From an uncultured Hymenobacter sp. (GTDB lineage Bacteria > Bacteroidota > Bacteroidia > Cytophagales > Hymenobacteraceae): a stretch of DNA of 36,837 nucleotides. Shown here one piece after another: positions 7,211 through 14,367 of this stretch (positions are counted from its first letter, which is position 1; the number at the start of each line of letters is the position of its first letter). Below the pieces are notes generated by a model. The model had not been told where the DNA came from, made no database searches, and worked only from the letters and a program-made list of their open reading frames with translations. The translations under genes were made by a program, and so were the position numbers. The stretch covers positions 1 through 36,837 of the forward strand of contig CAJYPK010000035.1 of NCBI GenBank assembly GCA_913776615.1, given 5' to 3'.

Positions 7211-8209
7211 ATGAAAACACAGAGCATCGTATTGGCCAGCCGCCCCCAGGGCTTGCCCACGGCCGCCCAGTTCCGCTTCGAAACCCGCGAGCTACCCGAG
7301 CCCACCGCGGGCCAGGTACTGCTCAAAACGCTGTACGTGTCGGTCGACCCCTACATGCGCGGGCGCATGAGCGCCGCCAAGTCGTACGTGGCCCCTTTTG
7401 AGGTGGGTGAGCCCCTCGCGGGCGGCGTGGTGGCCGAGGTAATAGCCAGCCAGAGCGAGGCGCTGCCGGTGGGCAGCGTGGTAGTGGGCAATCTGCCCTG
7501 GCAGCAGTACAGCGTGGCCGAGGCCCGCGCCGTCAACCGCGTGCCCGCCGACAAGGCGCCGGCCAGCTACTTCCTGGGCCTGCTGGGGATGCCGGGCCTC
7601 ACGGCTTATTTCGGGCTGCTCGACATCTGCCAGCCCAAGGCCGGGGAGACGGTAGTCGTATCGGGCGCGGCCGGCGCGGTGGGTCTGATTGTAGGCCAGC
7701 TGGCCAAAATCCAGGGCTGCCGGGTGGTGGGCACGGCCGGCTCCGACGAAAAGGTGGCGCACCTCAAGGCGCTGGGCTTCGACGAGGCTATCAACTATAA
7801 AACTATCCCCGATATCGGCCGGGCGCTCGCCGCCGCCGCGCCCCATGGCGTGGACTGCTACTTCGACAACGTGGGCGGGGCCATCACCGACGCCGTGTAC
7901 GACCAGCTCAACAAGCACGCCCGCATTGCGCTCTGCGGCCAGATCTCAACCTACAACGCCACCGAGACCCCGGTCGGGCCGCGCCCCGAAGTTAAGCTAC
8001 TCAAGACCAGCGCCAAGCTCCAGGGCTTCATCGTGGGCGACTACCTCGACCGCTGGCCCGAGGGCGTGCGGCAGCTCACGCAGTGGTACGCCGAGGGCAA
8101 ACTCAAGGGCGAGGAAACTATTACCGAAGGCTTCGACCAGATTCCGGCGGCTTTCCTGGGCTTGTTCAGCGGCGACAATACGGGCAAGGCCATCGTAAAA
8201 GTGGCCTAG
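7211..8209 (+). CDS. NADP-dependent oxidoreductase, MDR superfamily (CurA/leukotriene B4 dehydrogenase-like)
   Basis: This 332-residue zinc-independent medium-chain reductase probably saturates the C=C bond of alpha,beta-unsaturated ketones or aldehydes with NADPH in the cytoplasm. The N-terminal catalytic domain carries YVSVDPYMRGRMS (about residues 42-54), characteristic of the CurA/PTGR group. The Rossmann nucleotide-binding loop VVVSGAAGAVG begins near residue 147 and is followed by GCRVVGTAGSDEKV; the substrate-side segment HGVDCYFDNVGG is also present. The length is normal and the start MKTQSIVLASRPQG is typical. It is preceded by a terminator and a palindrome, so it probably has its own promoter. 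With ohr upstream and an ABM protein downstream, an oxidative or electrophile-stress role is plausible but inferred. Confidence 0.93.
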   Translation: MKTQSIVLASRPQGLPTAAQFRFETRELPEPTAGQVLLKTLYVSVDPYMRGRMSAAKSYVAPFEVGEPLAGGVVAEVIASQSEALPVGSVVVGNLPWQQYSVAEARAVNRVPADKAPASYFLGLLGMPGLTAYFGLLDICQPKAGETVVVSGAAGAVGLIVGQLAKIQGCRVVGTAGSDEKVAHLKALGFDEAINYKTIPDIGRALAAAAPHGVDCYFDNVGGAITDAVYDQLNKHARIALCGQISTYNATETPVGPRPEVKLLKTSAKLQGFIVGDYLDRWPEGVRQLTQWYAEGKLKGEETITEGFDQIPAAFLGLFSGDNTGKAIVKVA

Positions 8210-8281
8210 GGATTGCTCTGCTACGGCAGCCCGGAATAGTATTCATCAATTATATCCTCCGCGCTCTTTTTATTTTATAGT

Positions 8282-8593
8282 ATGGACGCTGAAACCTGCA
8301 ATATCATTGCCGTGGCCGCCGACTGGCACACCCAGCCCGGCAAGGAGGAAGCCGTGCATCGCCTGCTGCTGCAAGCCGCCGCCGCCGTGCGCGAGCACGA
8401 GCCGGGCAACTTACTCTACCTGGTTCACCAAGACGACACCGACCCCACGCATTTTCTCGTGTATGAGCAGTTCGCCAGCCAGGATGCCCTGGACGCGCAC
8501 CGGAGCTCGGCTCACTACCAAGAACTCATTATCAACAAAATAGTCCCGCTGCTGGCCCAGCGGCAGGTTACGCTGTTCCGGCTGCTGGACTAG
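8282..8593 (+). CDS. ABM-family (YgiN-like) putative quinol monooxygenase
   Basis: At 103 residues this is a single ferredoxin-like ABM domain: NIIAVAADWHTQPGKEEAVH, an amphipathic helix LLLQAAAAVREHEPGNLLYL, then HFLVYEQFASQDALDAHRSS and AHYQELI. This is the usual YgiN-type order, with the conserved acidic-aromatic YEQF strand and the SxHY segment. Such small dimeric proteins oxidise quinols or polyketide-like substrates without cofactor, though many are of unknown substrate. It lies 72 bp downstream of the CurA-like reductase on the same strand, so the two may be co-transcribed as a redox pair. A strong hairpin follows at 8624. Confidence 0.85.
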   Translation: MDAETCNIIAVAADWHTQPGKEEAVHRLLLQAAAAVREHEPGNLLYLVHQDDTDPTHFLVYEQFASQDALDAHRSSAHYQELIINKIVPLLAQRQVTLFRLLD

Positions 8594-8623
8594 CTTTTTA
8601 GGACTATAAAACGGGCTTTCACT

Positions 8624-8672
8624 AGTAAGCCGCCCCATCGATTACCAGCAGGTACCGATGGGGCGGCTTACT
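8624..8672. terminator. Bidirectional terminator hairpin between convergent genes
   Basis: A perfect 17-bp stem (8624-8640 with 8656-8672, AGTAAGCCGCCCCATCG) closes a 15-base loop. It lies between the ends of the plus-strand ABM gene and the minus-strand RtcB gene. No long T-run follows, so termination strength is uncertain. Confidence 0.65.
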
Positions 8673-8712
8673 ACTTATGATAGGCTCGGTACGAAGCCCG
8701 TGGAGCACGGCA

Positions 8713-9753
8713 TTACACCCCCGTAGATTTCACCGTCACGATGGGCCGCGTTGCATCGCACCGCGTCACGTGCGGCTGAGTCGCCAGCAAGGCTGTCGCG
8801 TCTTTATAGGCAAAGTCAAATTCTTGCAGCACACTGCTCTCAAAATTCCCCTGCCGGTTGAGTAGCTCTGGAAAGCGCCGGCGGTAAGCATCCTTTGCCG
8901 TTTTCTTCAGGGAATGCCAGTGTTTAAGCGCGTCGGTGCGACTGTACCGACGGCCCGCCCCGTGGGCACAGCTCCAGAGCGCCTGCTCCAGGGCGGCCTC
9001 CCGGCAATTGGGCTTAACAATAAGCGAGCCCCGGCTCATGGAAAGGGGAATAACTACTTCGTGGCCAGCCCGCAGCTGCGTGCTGCCTTTGCGGTGAATC
9101 ACTCCTTTCTCGGTGAATTCTAAAAGGTTGTGGCAGCTATCCGCAAACTCTGGCGTACCCGCATCCACGTAACGATTGCGCAGCAGGAATTCGTAGGTCT
9201 TATAAACGAACTCCTGGCGGCGGCCCGCTGCGTAGGTGAGAACCCGGCTGTATTCTCGTAAGTAGTCGGGCGTAGCCAGCTCTATCGGTAACCACTCCTG
9301 CCCGGGATTGTGCTGCTGCAACAGATGACACTGTTGCTGGTACAGATAGATACCCAGGTTGCGACTTCCCGTGTGGACGAGGAGGTATACATAATCAGCC
9401 GAGGCTTCCAGCGAGAGGAAGTGATTACCCCCACCCAGGCCCTCGCTCGTCATGGTATGTACCTCGCGTTCCAACGCCCGATAATGCTTGGCTTTGTCGA
9501 AGGAACGCAGCACCTGCTGCCGGGGAATCCGCAGGTAGGCGACGCCGCAGCCCACATCCTTCCCCGTGACCAGGGGATAGAAAACGTCGGTGGTTTGAAA
9601 TGCGACGCCGACGGGGATTGTGCGTTCGGAGCAATAGTGAATGTCGGGGAATACGGCAATCCGACCAATCGCTTCTTTTTCCTCAAAGGCGAGGAGGGAC
9701 AGTAGCGCGTTCTGCTCCACGGCGCTACTATCCGTAAAATAGACTGTTTTCAC
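8713..9753 (-). CDS. RtcB-family RNA-splicing ligase, short form
   Basis: RtcB joins RNA 2',3'-cyclic phosphate or 3'-phosphate ends to 5'-OH ends using GTP and manganese. All signature motifs are present in 346 residues: PDIHY (36-40), GKDVGCGV (64-71, metal ligands Asp66 and Cys69), GGGNHFLSL (107-115), HTGSRNLG (127-134), HRKGST (220-225) and HGAGRRYSR (264-272, whose His264 takes the guanylate). It is shorter than the roughly 400-residue E. coli enzyme. The start is GTG at 9753. No archease, RtcA or RtcR gene is beside it, so its trigger and substrate are open (RNA repair after ribotoxin damage is one possibility). A second, divergent RtcB lies at 30094-31491. Confidence 0.93.
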   Translation of the reverse strand: MKTVYFTDSSAVEQNALLSLLAFEEKEAIGRIAVFPDIHYCSERTIPVGVAFQTTDVFYPLVTGKDVGCGVAYLRIPRQQVLRSFDKAKHYRALEREVHTMTSEGLGGGNHFLSLEASADYVYLLVHTGSRNLGIYLYQQQCHLLQQHNPGQEWLPIELATPDYLREYSRVLTYAAGRRQEFVYKTYEFLLRNRYVDAGTPEFADSCHNLLEFTEKGVIHRKGSTQLRAGHEVVIPLSMSRGSLIVKPNCREAALEQALWSCAHGAGRRYSRTDALKHWHSLKKTAKDAYRRRFPELLNRQGNFESSVLQEFDFAYKDATALLATQPHVTRCDATRPIVTVKSTGV

Positions 9754-9842
9754 GGAGTCTTCTTTACGGGTTGATTTAAACAGCGCGCCGGGGAGCAGCC
9801 GCAGAGAGTGCGCGCCAACAAGGGCCTCAGCATAGGCCCCCG

Positions 9843-9850
9843 CAAAGGTA
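9843..9850 (-). promoter_or_regulatory. Possible -7 box for the short rtcB gene
   Basis: TACCTTTG on the minus strand is an exact -7 consensus match about 90 bp before the GTG start. A -33 TTG at normal distance is not seen. The inverted repeat at 9884-9966 lies immediately upstream. Confidence 0.35.
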
Positions 9851-9883
9851 AGCTGAGAAGCTGTGTAAGTTAGCTAAACTATC

Positions 9884-9966
9884 TGTCCTTGCGAGCGCAG
9901 CGAAGCAATCGCACCTGTTCAGCCTAGCCAGTTGGGTGTGATTGCTTCGCTGCGCTCGCAAGGACA
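9884..9966. repeat. Perfect 27-bp inverted repeat
   Basis: Arms 9884-9910 and 9940-9966 are perfectly complementary (beginning TGTCCTTGCGAGCG) around a 29-base loop; pairing continues a few bases inward with one mismatch. It lies in the 301-base gap between the short rtcB and the VIT-like gene, both on the minus strand, and no gene is supported in that gap. It is probably a REP-like dispersed element or the end of the VIT transcript. Confidence 0.8.
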
Positions 9967-10054
9967 AACAGGTTGTAGACGGGTAGGAATAGCTTAAACA
10001 GCTTCTAAAAGCCTCTCTCGTAGTTTATACAAAAAAGTAAAGCGTGGCATCGCC

Positions 10055-10762
10055 TCAGCCGCCGTGGCCTTGCACCAGGCGGGCCACGTAGAAGGCGGCC
10101 GCAGCCGCGGCGGCCCCGGTCGCCGCCATTTTAAGCGCGCCGGCCACGGGGGCCTGGCCCGTCAGCCGGCTTTTAAAAAAGCCGAAGACCAGCAGGCACA
10201 GCAGCGTGATAATGCCCGACCACAGCAACCCCGCCCGCGGTGTGGTGGTGAGGAAATAGGCACTCAGCGGAATGAGGCCGCCCACGGCGTAGGCCCCGGC
10301 AATGGTAAAGGCGCTTTTGAACGCCTGCCGGGGGTCGGGCTCTTCGAGGCCCAGCTCGTACTTCATCATGAATTTAACCCACTGGGCCGGGTCTTGCACC
10401 AGCTCGGCGGTGGCTTGGGCGGCGGTAGCCTCGCTCAAGCCCATTTCGACGAACAGCTCCTGTACTTCGCGGCGCTCGGTGTCGGGCACGGTGCGGACTT
10501 CTTCGTGCTCGCGGGCCAGCTCGGCGGCGTAGTGCTCGACCTCGGTGCGGCCGGCCAGGTAGCCCCCCAGCCCCATCGCAATGGAGCCCGCCACAATCTC
10601 GGCCAGCCCCGCCGTAATAACGAGGCCCGACGACTGCACCGCCCCGCTCAACCCTGCCGCCAGCGCAAAGGGCACGGTCAGGCCATCGGACAAGCCAATC
10701 ACAATATCTTGCAGCATGGCCGAGCTAGTCAGGTGCTGCTCGGCTGGAGCGGGAGAAGGCAT
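10055..10762 (-). CDS. VIT1/CCC1-family iron/manganese transporter
   Basis: The family moves Fe(II) or Mn(II) across membranes by proton antiport. The 235-residue protein has the family order: first helix with the conserved DIVIGLSDGLTVPFALAAGL (about residues 19-38), a second helix with GLAEIVAGSIAMGLGGYLAG, a Glu-rich cytosolic metal-binding region of two helices (EVEHYAAELAREHEEVRTVP, QWVKFMMKYELGLEEPDPRQ), then three C-terminal membrane segments starting at GAYAVGGLIPLSAYFL. The Asp and Met of the helices and the Glu cluster for metal capture are intact. The start codon is at 10760-10762, immediately beside the 7-bp tandem repeat array, so the array lies in its leader or promoter. It appears to be a single-gene transcript. 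Confidence 0.92.
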   Translation of the reverse strand: MPSPAPAEQHLTSSAMLQDIVIGLSDGLTVPFALAAGLSGAVQSSGLVITAGLAEIVAGSIAMGLGGYLAGRTEVEHYAAELAREHEEVRTVPDTERREVQELFVEMGLSEATAAQATAELVQDPAQWVKFMMKYELGLEEPDPRQAFKSAFTIAGAYAVGGLIPLSAYFLTTTPRAGLLWSGIITLLCLLVFGFFKSRLTGQAPVAGALKMAATGAAAAAAAFYVARLVQGHGG

Positions 10763-10765
10763 GGT

Positions 10766-10902
10766 TATGAGTTATGAATTATGAATTATGAATTATGAAT
10801 TATGAATTATGAATTATGAATTATGAATTATGAATTATGAATTATGAATTATGAATTATGAATTATGAATTATGAATTATGAATTATGAATTATGAATTA
10901 TG
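10766..10902. repeat. Tandem array of a 7-bp unit, TATGAAT
   Basis: One TATGAGT copy (10766-10772) is followed by 18 exact TATGAAT copies (10773-10898) and a partial TATG. It begins 4 bp from the start codon of the minus-strand VIT transporter gene. Such homogeneous short arrays are prone to slipped-strand copy-number change; because the array is noncoding, change would alter leader length or promoter spacing rather than reading frame. Confidence 0.95.
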
Positions 10903-10917
10903 CAAACTAAATAAAAA

Positions 10918-11012
10918 CGTCTGTCATGCTGAGCCTGCGAAGCATCTTGTCAGGTTGGGACTGCGCTATTCAACCCTGAATAAGATGCTTCGCAGGCTCA
11001 GCATGACAGACG
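10918..11012. repeat. Perfect 31-bp inverted repeat, GTCATGCTGAGC family
   Basis: Arms 10918-10948 and 10982-11012 are perfectly complementary, with a 33-base loop. The arm contains GTCATGCTGAGCCTGCGAAG, nearly identical to the arms of the repeat at 29975-30076. It lies between the tandem array and the DUF3570 gene end in a 384-base gap without a supported gene. Confidence 0.85.
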
Positions 11013-11110
11013 GGGAACTAGAGCCCTACTTGGTCAACTGTCTTTTGAGGGCCAAAAAGGCCCGCATCATTTTAAGAAGCCAGCAGTGGGCAGCAAGTAG
11101 TACACAAACC

Positions 11111-11142
11111 AACTCATAACTTCTAACTCATAATTCATAACT
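11111..11142. repeat. Inverted remnant of the TATGAAT/TATGAGT repeat
   Basis: Read on the minus strand this starts AGTTATGAATTATGAGTTAG, that is, the same units as the array at 10766-10902 in opposite orientation. With the array it flanks a 10903-11110 segment that contains the 31-bp inverted repeat. It ends 4 bp before the DUF3570 stop codon. Confidence 0.7.
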
Positions 11143-11146
11143 CCCC

Positions 11147-12418
11147 CTACGGCATTACGAACGACAAGTCGGCGCTGACTACGTTAGCCGTGAGGCCGGT
11201 GCTTTGGCGGTAGTAGCCGTAGCGCACGTCCAGCGACTTGAACTTGGTAATGCGGCGGCCGAATGTTTTGAAGCGGCCCAGGCCGTAGAGCGGGGCGTAG
11301 CGCAAACCCAGCCCCACCTTGTTGGCCGAGAAGGCCGACAGGTCGAAATCGGAGGTGTAGTACTCGTCGGTGACAGAGTGGGCCAGGTAGGGCGCAAAGT
11401 ACTCGGCGGCCGTCTGGGTGTGGTAGCGGTAGAAGGGATACAACGTAAAAAAGGCCGTCACTTTCACCGGCGCTTCCAGCTCCATCGTGTGCGCCCGGAT
11501 GCCGAAGTTGTCGTTATAGAAACGATAGAAGCCGCGCAGCTGCACCAGGTCGGTGGCGTAGTACGTGAGGCGCAGGCTGGCGGGATACTTGTAGCGCAGG
11601 CGCGGCAGCACCTCGGCCCGGGCGGTACCCAGCGTGCCGGGCACCCCCAGCGCCGGGCTGCTATCGAAGAAATACACCCGCTGAAACGGCGTGCTCAGCA
11701 ATCCGCGCTGCACCACGGGCTCGAAGCCCAGGGCGGCTTGCAGGCGCTTGCTGAGCACCTGCGCGTACACGAGCGAGAGCGTGAAGCTCTGGCGGTTATC
11801 GGAGCCGTAGTTTTTGTTGCGGGTGCCGCCTACCCGCAGCTCAGCGGGCGTGATGAGCTTGATTTTATCGAGGAAAACCTGGCCGCTGGCGCTGAACTGC
11901 CGGTTGCCGTCGGCCGAGGTGCGCGCCCAGGAGCCGACGAGGTTGAAGGACAAGTAATCGTATTCCTTCGACACGCCCGCGCCCAGGCCCAGCGTGGTGA
12001 GCTTGTCGGCCAGCACGTGCGAGAGGCCAAAATCGGCGTGGTAGCGCACGTCGGAGGCCGAGGGCGACGACATTACCTGGTCGATTTTATCGGACGACGC
12101 CGAGGCGTAGTAGTCGATGCCCACGTTGGCCGCCAGGCGGGTGGTCGAGTCGAGCGGCACGTTGAGCAGGATGGTCGGGGCCACGTCGGTCAGGTGCTGG
12201 CTGCCAATACCGCCCTCCACGGCCGAGTGGTCACCGTTTTGCTGGTAGTAGCTACCCAGGATATCAACTTCCGTTTCGCCGTAGCGGGCGGGCGCGGGCA
12301 GCTGCGCCGCGCTGGGGGCCGGGCCGGAGCCGTCGAGGCGGTTGGGCGTGGGCGTGGCCTGCGCCAGGGCACCGAGCGGGGCGGCCAGGGTCAGGCCGAG
12401 GAGTAAGGTATTTTTCAC
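11147..12418 (-). CDS. DUF3570 outer-membrane beta-barrel protein
   Basis: The 423-residue protein opens with the signal peptide MKNTLLLGLTLAAPLGALAQ. The mature part reads as a transmembrane barrel: many alternating strands with aromatic girdles (YGETEVDILGSYYQQNGDHS, LRLTYYATDLVQLRGFYRFY, FFTLYPFYRYHTQTAAEYFA) and a C-terminal LTANVVSADLSFVMP strand. It matches the DUF3570 family, found next to DUF4266 lipoproteins and ApbE. It is the last gene of a four-gene operon, 25 bp after the DUF4266 gene. A porin-like or scaffold role for the redox proteins of the operon is an inference. I see no ApbE-type flavinylation motif in it. Confidence 0.88.
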   Translation of the reverse strand: MKNTLLLGLTLAAPLGALAQATPTPNRLDGSGPAPSAAQLPAPARYGETEVDILGSYYQQNGDHSAVEGGIGSQHLTDVAPTILLNVPLDSTTRLAANVGIDYYASASSDKIDQVMSSPSASDVRYHADFGLSHVLADKLTTLGLGAGVSKEYDYLSFNLVGSWARTSADGNRQFSASGQVFLDKIKLITPAELRVGGTRNKNYGSDNRQSFTLSLVYAQVLSKRLQAALGFEPVVQRGLLSTPFQRVYFFDSSPALGVPGTLGTARAEVLPRLRYKYPASLRLTYYATDLVQLRGFYRFYNDNFGIRAHTMELEAPVKVTAFFTLYPFYRYHTQTAAEYFAPYLAHSVTDEYYTSDFDLSAFSANKVGLGLRYAPLYGLGRFKTFGRRITKFKSLDVRYGYYRQSTGLTANVVSADLSFVMP

Positions 12419-12443
12419 GCGCTATGCTTAAAACGCCGGTCTA

Positions 12444-12677
12444 TTAATTGCAGCCGCAGCCGCCGCCCACCTTGCCCCCGTTGGCCCCGCCCGCGCCTTC
12501 GCGGTAGCTTTCGAAATTAACCTCCGGGGTCTCGACCTTCTTGGTCGCTAGCTTCATATCCTCATCGTTGAGGTAGGCTTTCTGGTAGGCGGCGACCGAC
12601 ACGCAGCCGGGCAGGACGGCGGTACCGGCCAGCAGCAGGCCCAGGGCGAGGGGCCGGAAAAATGAAAGTTTTCTCAT
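12444..12677 (-). CDS. DUF4266 small lipoprotein with Gly/Cys tail
   Basis: This 77-residue protein has a lipoprotein signal (MRKLSFFRPLALGLLLAGTA, then VLPGC with lipid-modified Cys25). The mature chain is only about 52 residues: VSVAAYQKAYLNDEDMKLAT, a short linker, then a Gly-rich end, EGAGGANGGKVGGGCGCN. The final CGC gives two thiols at the extreme C-terminus, which suits metal binding, disulfide formation or post-translational modification. The start codon overlaps the apbE stop codon (ATGA, 12674-12677), indicating translational coupling. Family function is unknown; the sequence conservation of this kind of tail with ApbE and DUF3570 neighbours suggests that it is the modified or electron-carrying partner, but this is inference. 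Confidence 0.9.
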   Translation of the reverse strand: MRKLSFFRPLALGLLLAGTAVLPGCVSVAAYQKAYLNDEDMKLATKKVETPEVNFESYREGAGGANGGKVGGGCGCN

Positions 12678-13777
12678 GGCGTAGCGGGACGCGGCGCGGC
12701 CGTAGCGGGAGCCGCGCTGTGGTAGGGATTGAGCTGCATACCTTTGGAAACCAGCGTTTGGCCGTCGTCGGTAATGACGGTGGCGTTCACGCCCTTCAGC
12801 TTATTGATGAGGGCCAGCCCCTCCACCGGGCCGAGCACGAACACCGCATCGTCGAGGGCGTCGGCCAACTCCACGTCGGGGCAGATAATGGTAACGGACC
12901 GCAGGCCGGTGGCCGGGTAGCCGGTGTGGGGGTTGATGATGTGGCCGTAGTAGCGGCCGCCCACCGTGAAATACTGCTCGTAGTTGCCGGCCGTCACCAC
13001 CGCCAGGTCGCTCACCGTGAGCCACGACGATACGGTGTGCGGCCGGGCCGGGTCGCCAATGGCGATGCGCCAGCCGCTGCCGTCGGGCTGCCGGCCCCAG
13101 CAGTACACGTCGCCCGAGCCGTTGATAAGGCCAGCCGCGATGCCCAGCTGCTTCATGGTTTCGGCGGCGCGGCGCACGCCGTAGCCTTGCAGGATACCCG
13201 CCAGGTTGATGCGCATCCCCTTCTCGGGCAGAAATACGCTGTGCGCGGCGGGGTCGAGCCGCACCTTTTGCCAGCCGATGCGCTGCACCGAGCGGCGCAC
13301 CGTGGCCGAGTCGGGCAGGCTGGCGTGGGCCTGCTTGTCGAATTTATAAATTTTGTCGCCGCTGGCAAAGGTGACGTCGAACGCCCCGCCGCTGAGCCGC
13401 GAGATCTTGAGCGTGCGCTCGATGAGGTCGTACACCTCCTGGTCAACCACCACGGGCCGGATCCCCGCCAGCCGGTTGATTTTCACCACCTGCGAGGTCG
13501 AGTCCCAGTACGAACACAGGTAGTCGATACGCTGGGTTTCGCGCAGGCCAGCGCGCAGCGCCCGCCAGGCCAGCGAGTCGTCGGCCGACACGGCCGTGAA
13601 CGTGAACGCCGAGCCCATGAGGTGGGCCGAGCGGGTGTAGGCGCGGGCACGGGGCGGGGCCAGTGGCCGGGCGGCCAGCCAGCTCACACCTAACGTCAGC
13701 AACAGGCTGATGGCCAACGCTCCTCTCCTCTTTTGCCAGCTGGCGGGCAGCCGGAATTTCGGCGCGAGGCAACTCAT
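12674..13777 (-). CDS. apbE: ApbE-family FAD:protein FMN transferase
   Basis: ApbE attaches FMN from FAD to a Thr or Ser of exported redox proteins. The 367-residue protein has an N-terminal hydrophobic segment (ALAISLLLTLGVSWLAARPL, about residues 21-40), so it acts outside the cytoplasm. Family hallmarks follow: AHLMGSAFTFTAVS, a GGAFDVTF element, GLINGSGDVYCWGRQPDGSG, WRIAIGDPARP, AVVTAGNYEQYF, YGHIINPHTGYPATG and the metal-binding C-terminal ADALDDAVFVLG. Length is ordinary. Start and stop codons overlap the neighbouring genes by ATGA on both sides (13774-13777 and 12674-12677), so the operon is translationally coupled. No typical D-x-x-S/T-G-A-T/S acceptor motif is visible in its operon partners, so its substrate is unidentified. 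Confidence 0.94.
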   Translation of the reverse strand: MSCLAPKFRLPASWQKRRGALAISLLLTLGVSWLAARPLAPPRARAYTRSAHLMGSAFTFTAVSADDSLAWRALRAGLRETQRIDYLCSYWDSTSQVVKINRLAGIRPVVVDQEVYDLIERTLKISRLSGGAFDVTFASGDKIYKFDKQAHASLPDSATVRRSVQRIGWQKVRLDPAAHSVFLPEKGMRINLAGILQGYGVRRAAETMKQLGIAAGLINGSGDVYCWGRQPDGSGWRIAIGDPARPHTVSSWLTVSDLAVVTAGNYEQYFTVGGRYYGHIINPHTGYPATGLRSVTIICPDVELADALDDAVFVLGPVEGLALINKLKGVNATVITDDGQTLVSKGMQLNPYHSAAPATAAPRPATP

Positions 13778-14250
13778 TGCTTGGCGAGCAGCTGGGTCAG
13801 GTAGGCGTCGTAGGCCGCCGCGCCGCCGGGGCGGTAGCCGGTGCGGGCCAGCACCTTACCCTCGGGCGAAAGCAATACCACGGCCGGAAACGCGCCCTCC
13901 TTGTTGAGCTGGGCGGCGGCTTCCTCACTCTGCTTGGTTTGCTCTTTAGACAGCGCGTTTTTCTTGTTGCGCGGAAAGTCGAAGCGGGCTAGCACGAATT
14001 TATCCCGGGCAAACTGAGCAAACTCGGGCTGGTCGAATACCTCCTGCTTGAGCTGCATGCAGGGCTTGCACCAATCGGAGCCCGAGAACACGGCCAGCAC
14101 CGGCTTCTGGCTGGCCTTAGCCTGGGCCAGGGCAGCGGGCAGGGAGTCGGCCCAGGTGAGCGTACCGCTCGGAGCTGGGCTGGTTTGGGCCTGCGCCCAC
14201 GAGAAGGAACTAAGCGCCAGCACGGCGCTACGCAGAGCTACGGAATGCAT
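13774..14250 (-). CDS. Periplasmic thioredoxin-fold protein
   Basis: The 158-residue protein starts with a signal peptide (MHSVALRSAVLALSSFSWAQ, AQAQ cleavage) and then a single thioredoxin fold: ALAQAKASQKPVLAVFSGSD, active site WCKPC (residues 60-64), and the cis-Pro loop GAFPAVVLLSPEGKVLARTG. It resembles the thioredoxin-7/DUF255-type periplasmic proteins that reduce or isomerise disulfides. It is the first gene of the operon and its TGA overlaps the apbE start. A role in keeping the CGC tail of the DUF4266 lipoprotein reduced would fit the context but is inferred. A weak promoter-like TAGTATTG lies about 5 bp before the start codon with poor -33 spacing. Confidence 0.9.
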   Translation of the reverse strand: MHSVALRSAVLALSSFSWAQAQTSPAPSGTLTWADSLPAALAQAKASQKPVLAVFSGSDWCKPCMQLKQEVFDQPEFAQFARDKFVLARFDFPRNKKNALSKEQTKQSEEAAAQLNKEGAFPAVVLLSPEGKVLARTGYRPGGAAAYDAYLTQLLAKQ

Positions 14251-14367
14251 AAGGCAATACTAATTGGCTTTTAACGCAACTGCGCTCAGAACTGTGCTTA
14301 AGATCTGCTTAAAAAACCAGGCTCAACTACGTCGCCCTTACTCATAAAAAGCGCCGGATAGTGTAAC

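Noticed and set aside
8713..9753. RtcB-archease-RtcA repair operon
   Set aside because: Flanking genes are an ABM monooxygenase and a metal transporter; neither RtcA nor archease motifs occur.
10766..10902. CRISPR array
   Set aside because: The units are 7 bp and directly adjoining, with no spacers and no cas genes; this is a tandem repeat.
9884..11012. Insertion sequence bounded by the inverted repeats
   Set aside because: Each palindrome is a self-contained hairpin, the sequences at the two sites differ, and the gene between them is a VIT transporter, not a transposase.
11204..12406. Long plus-strand open frame opposite the DUF3570 gene
   Set aside because: The same shadow effect: the minus strand has a signal peptide, barrel pattern and operon position, whereas this frame is low-complexity.
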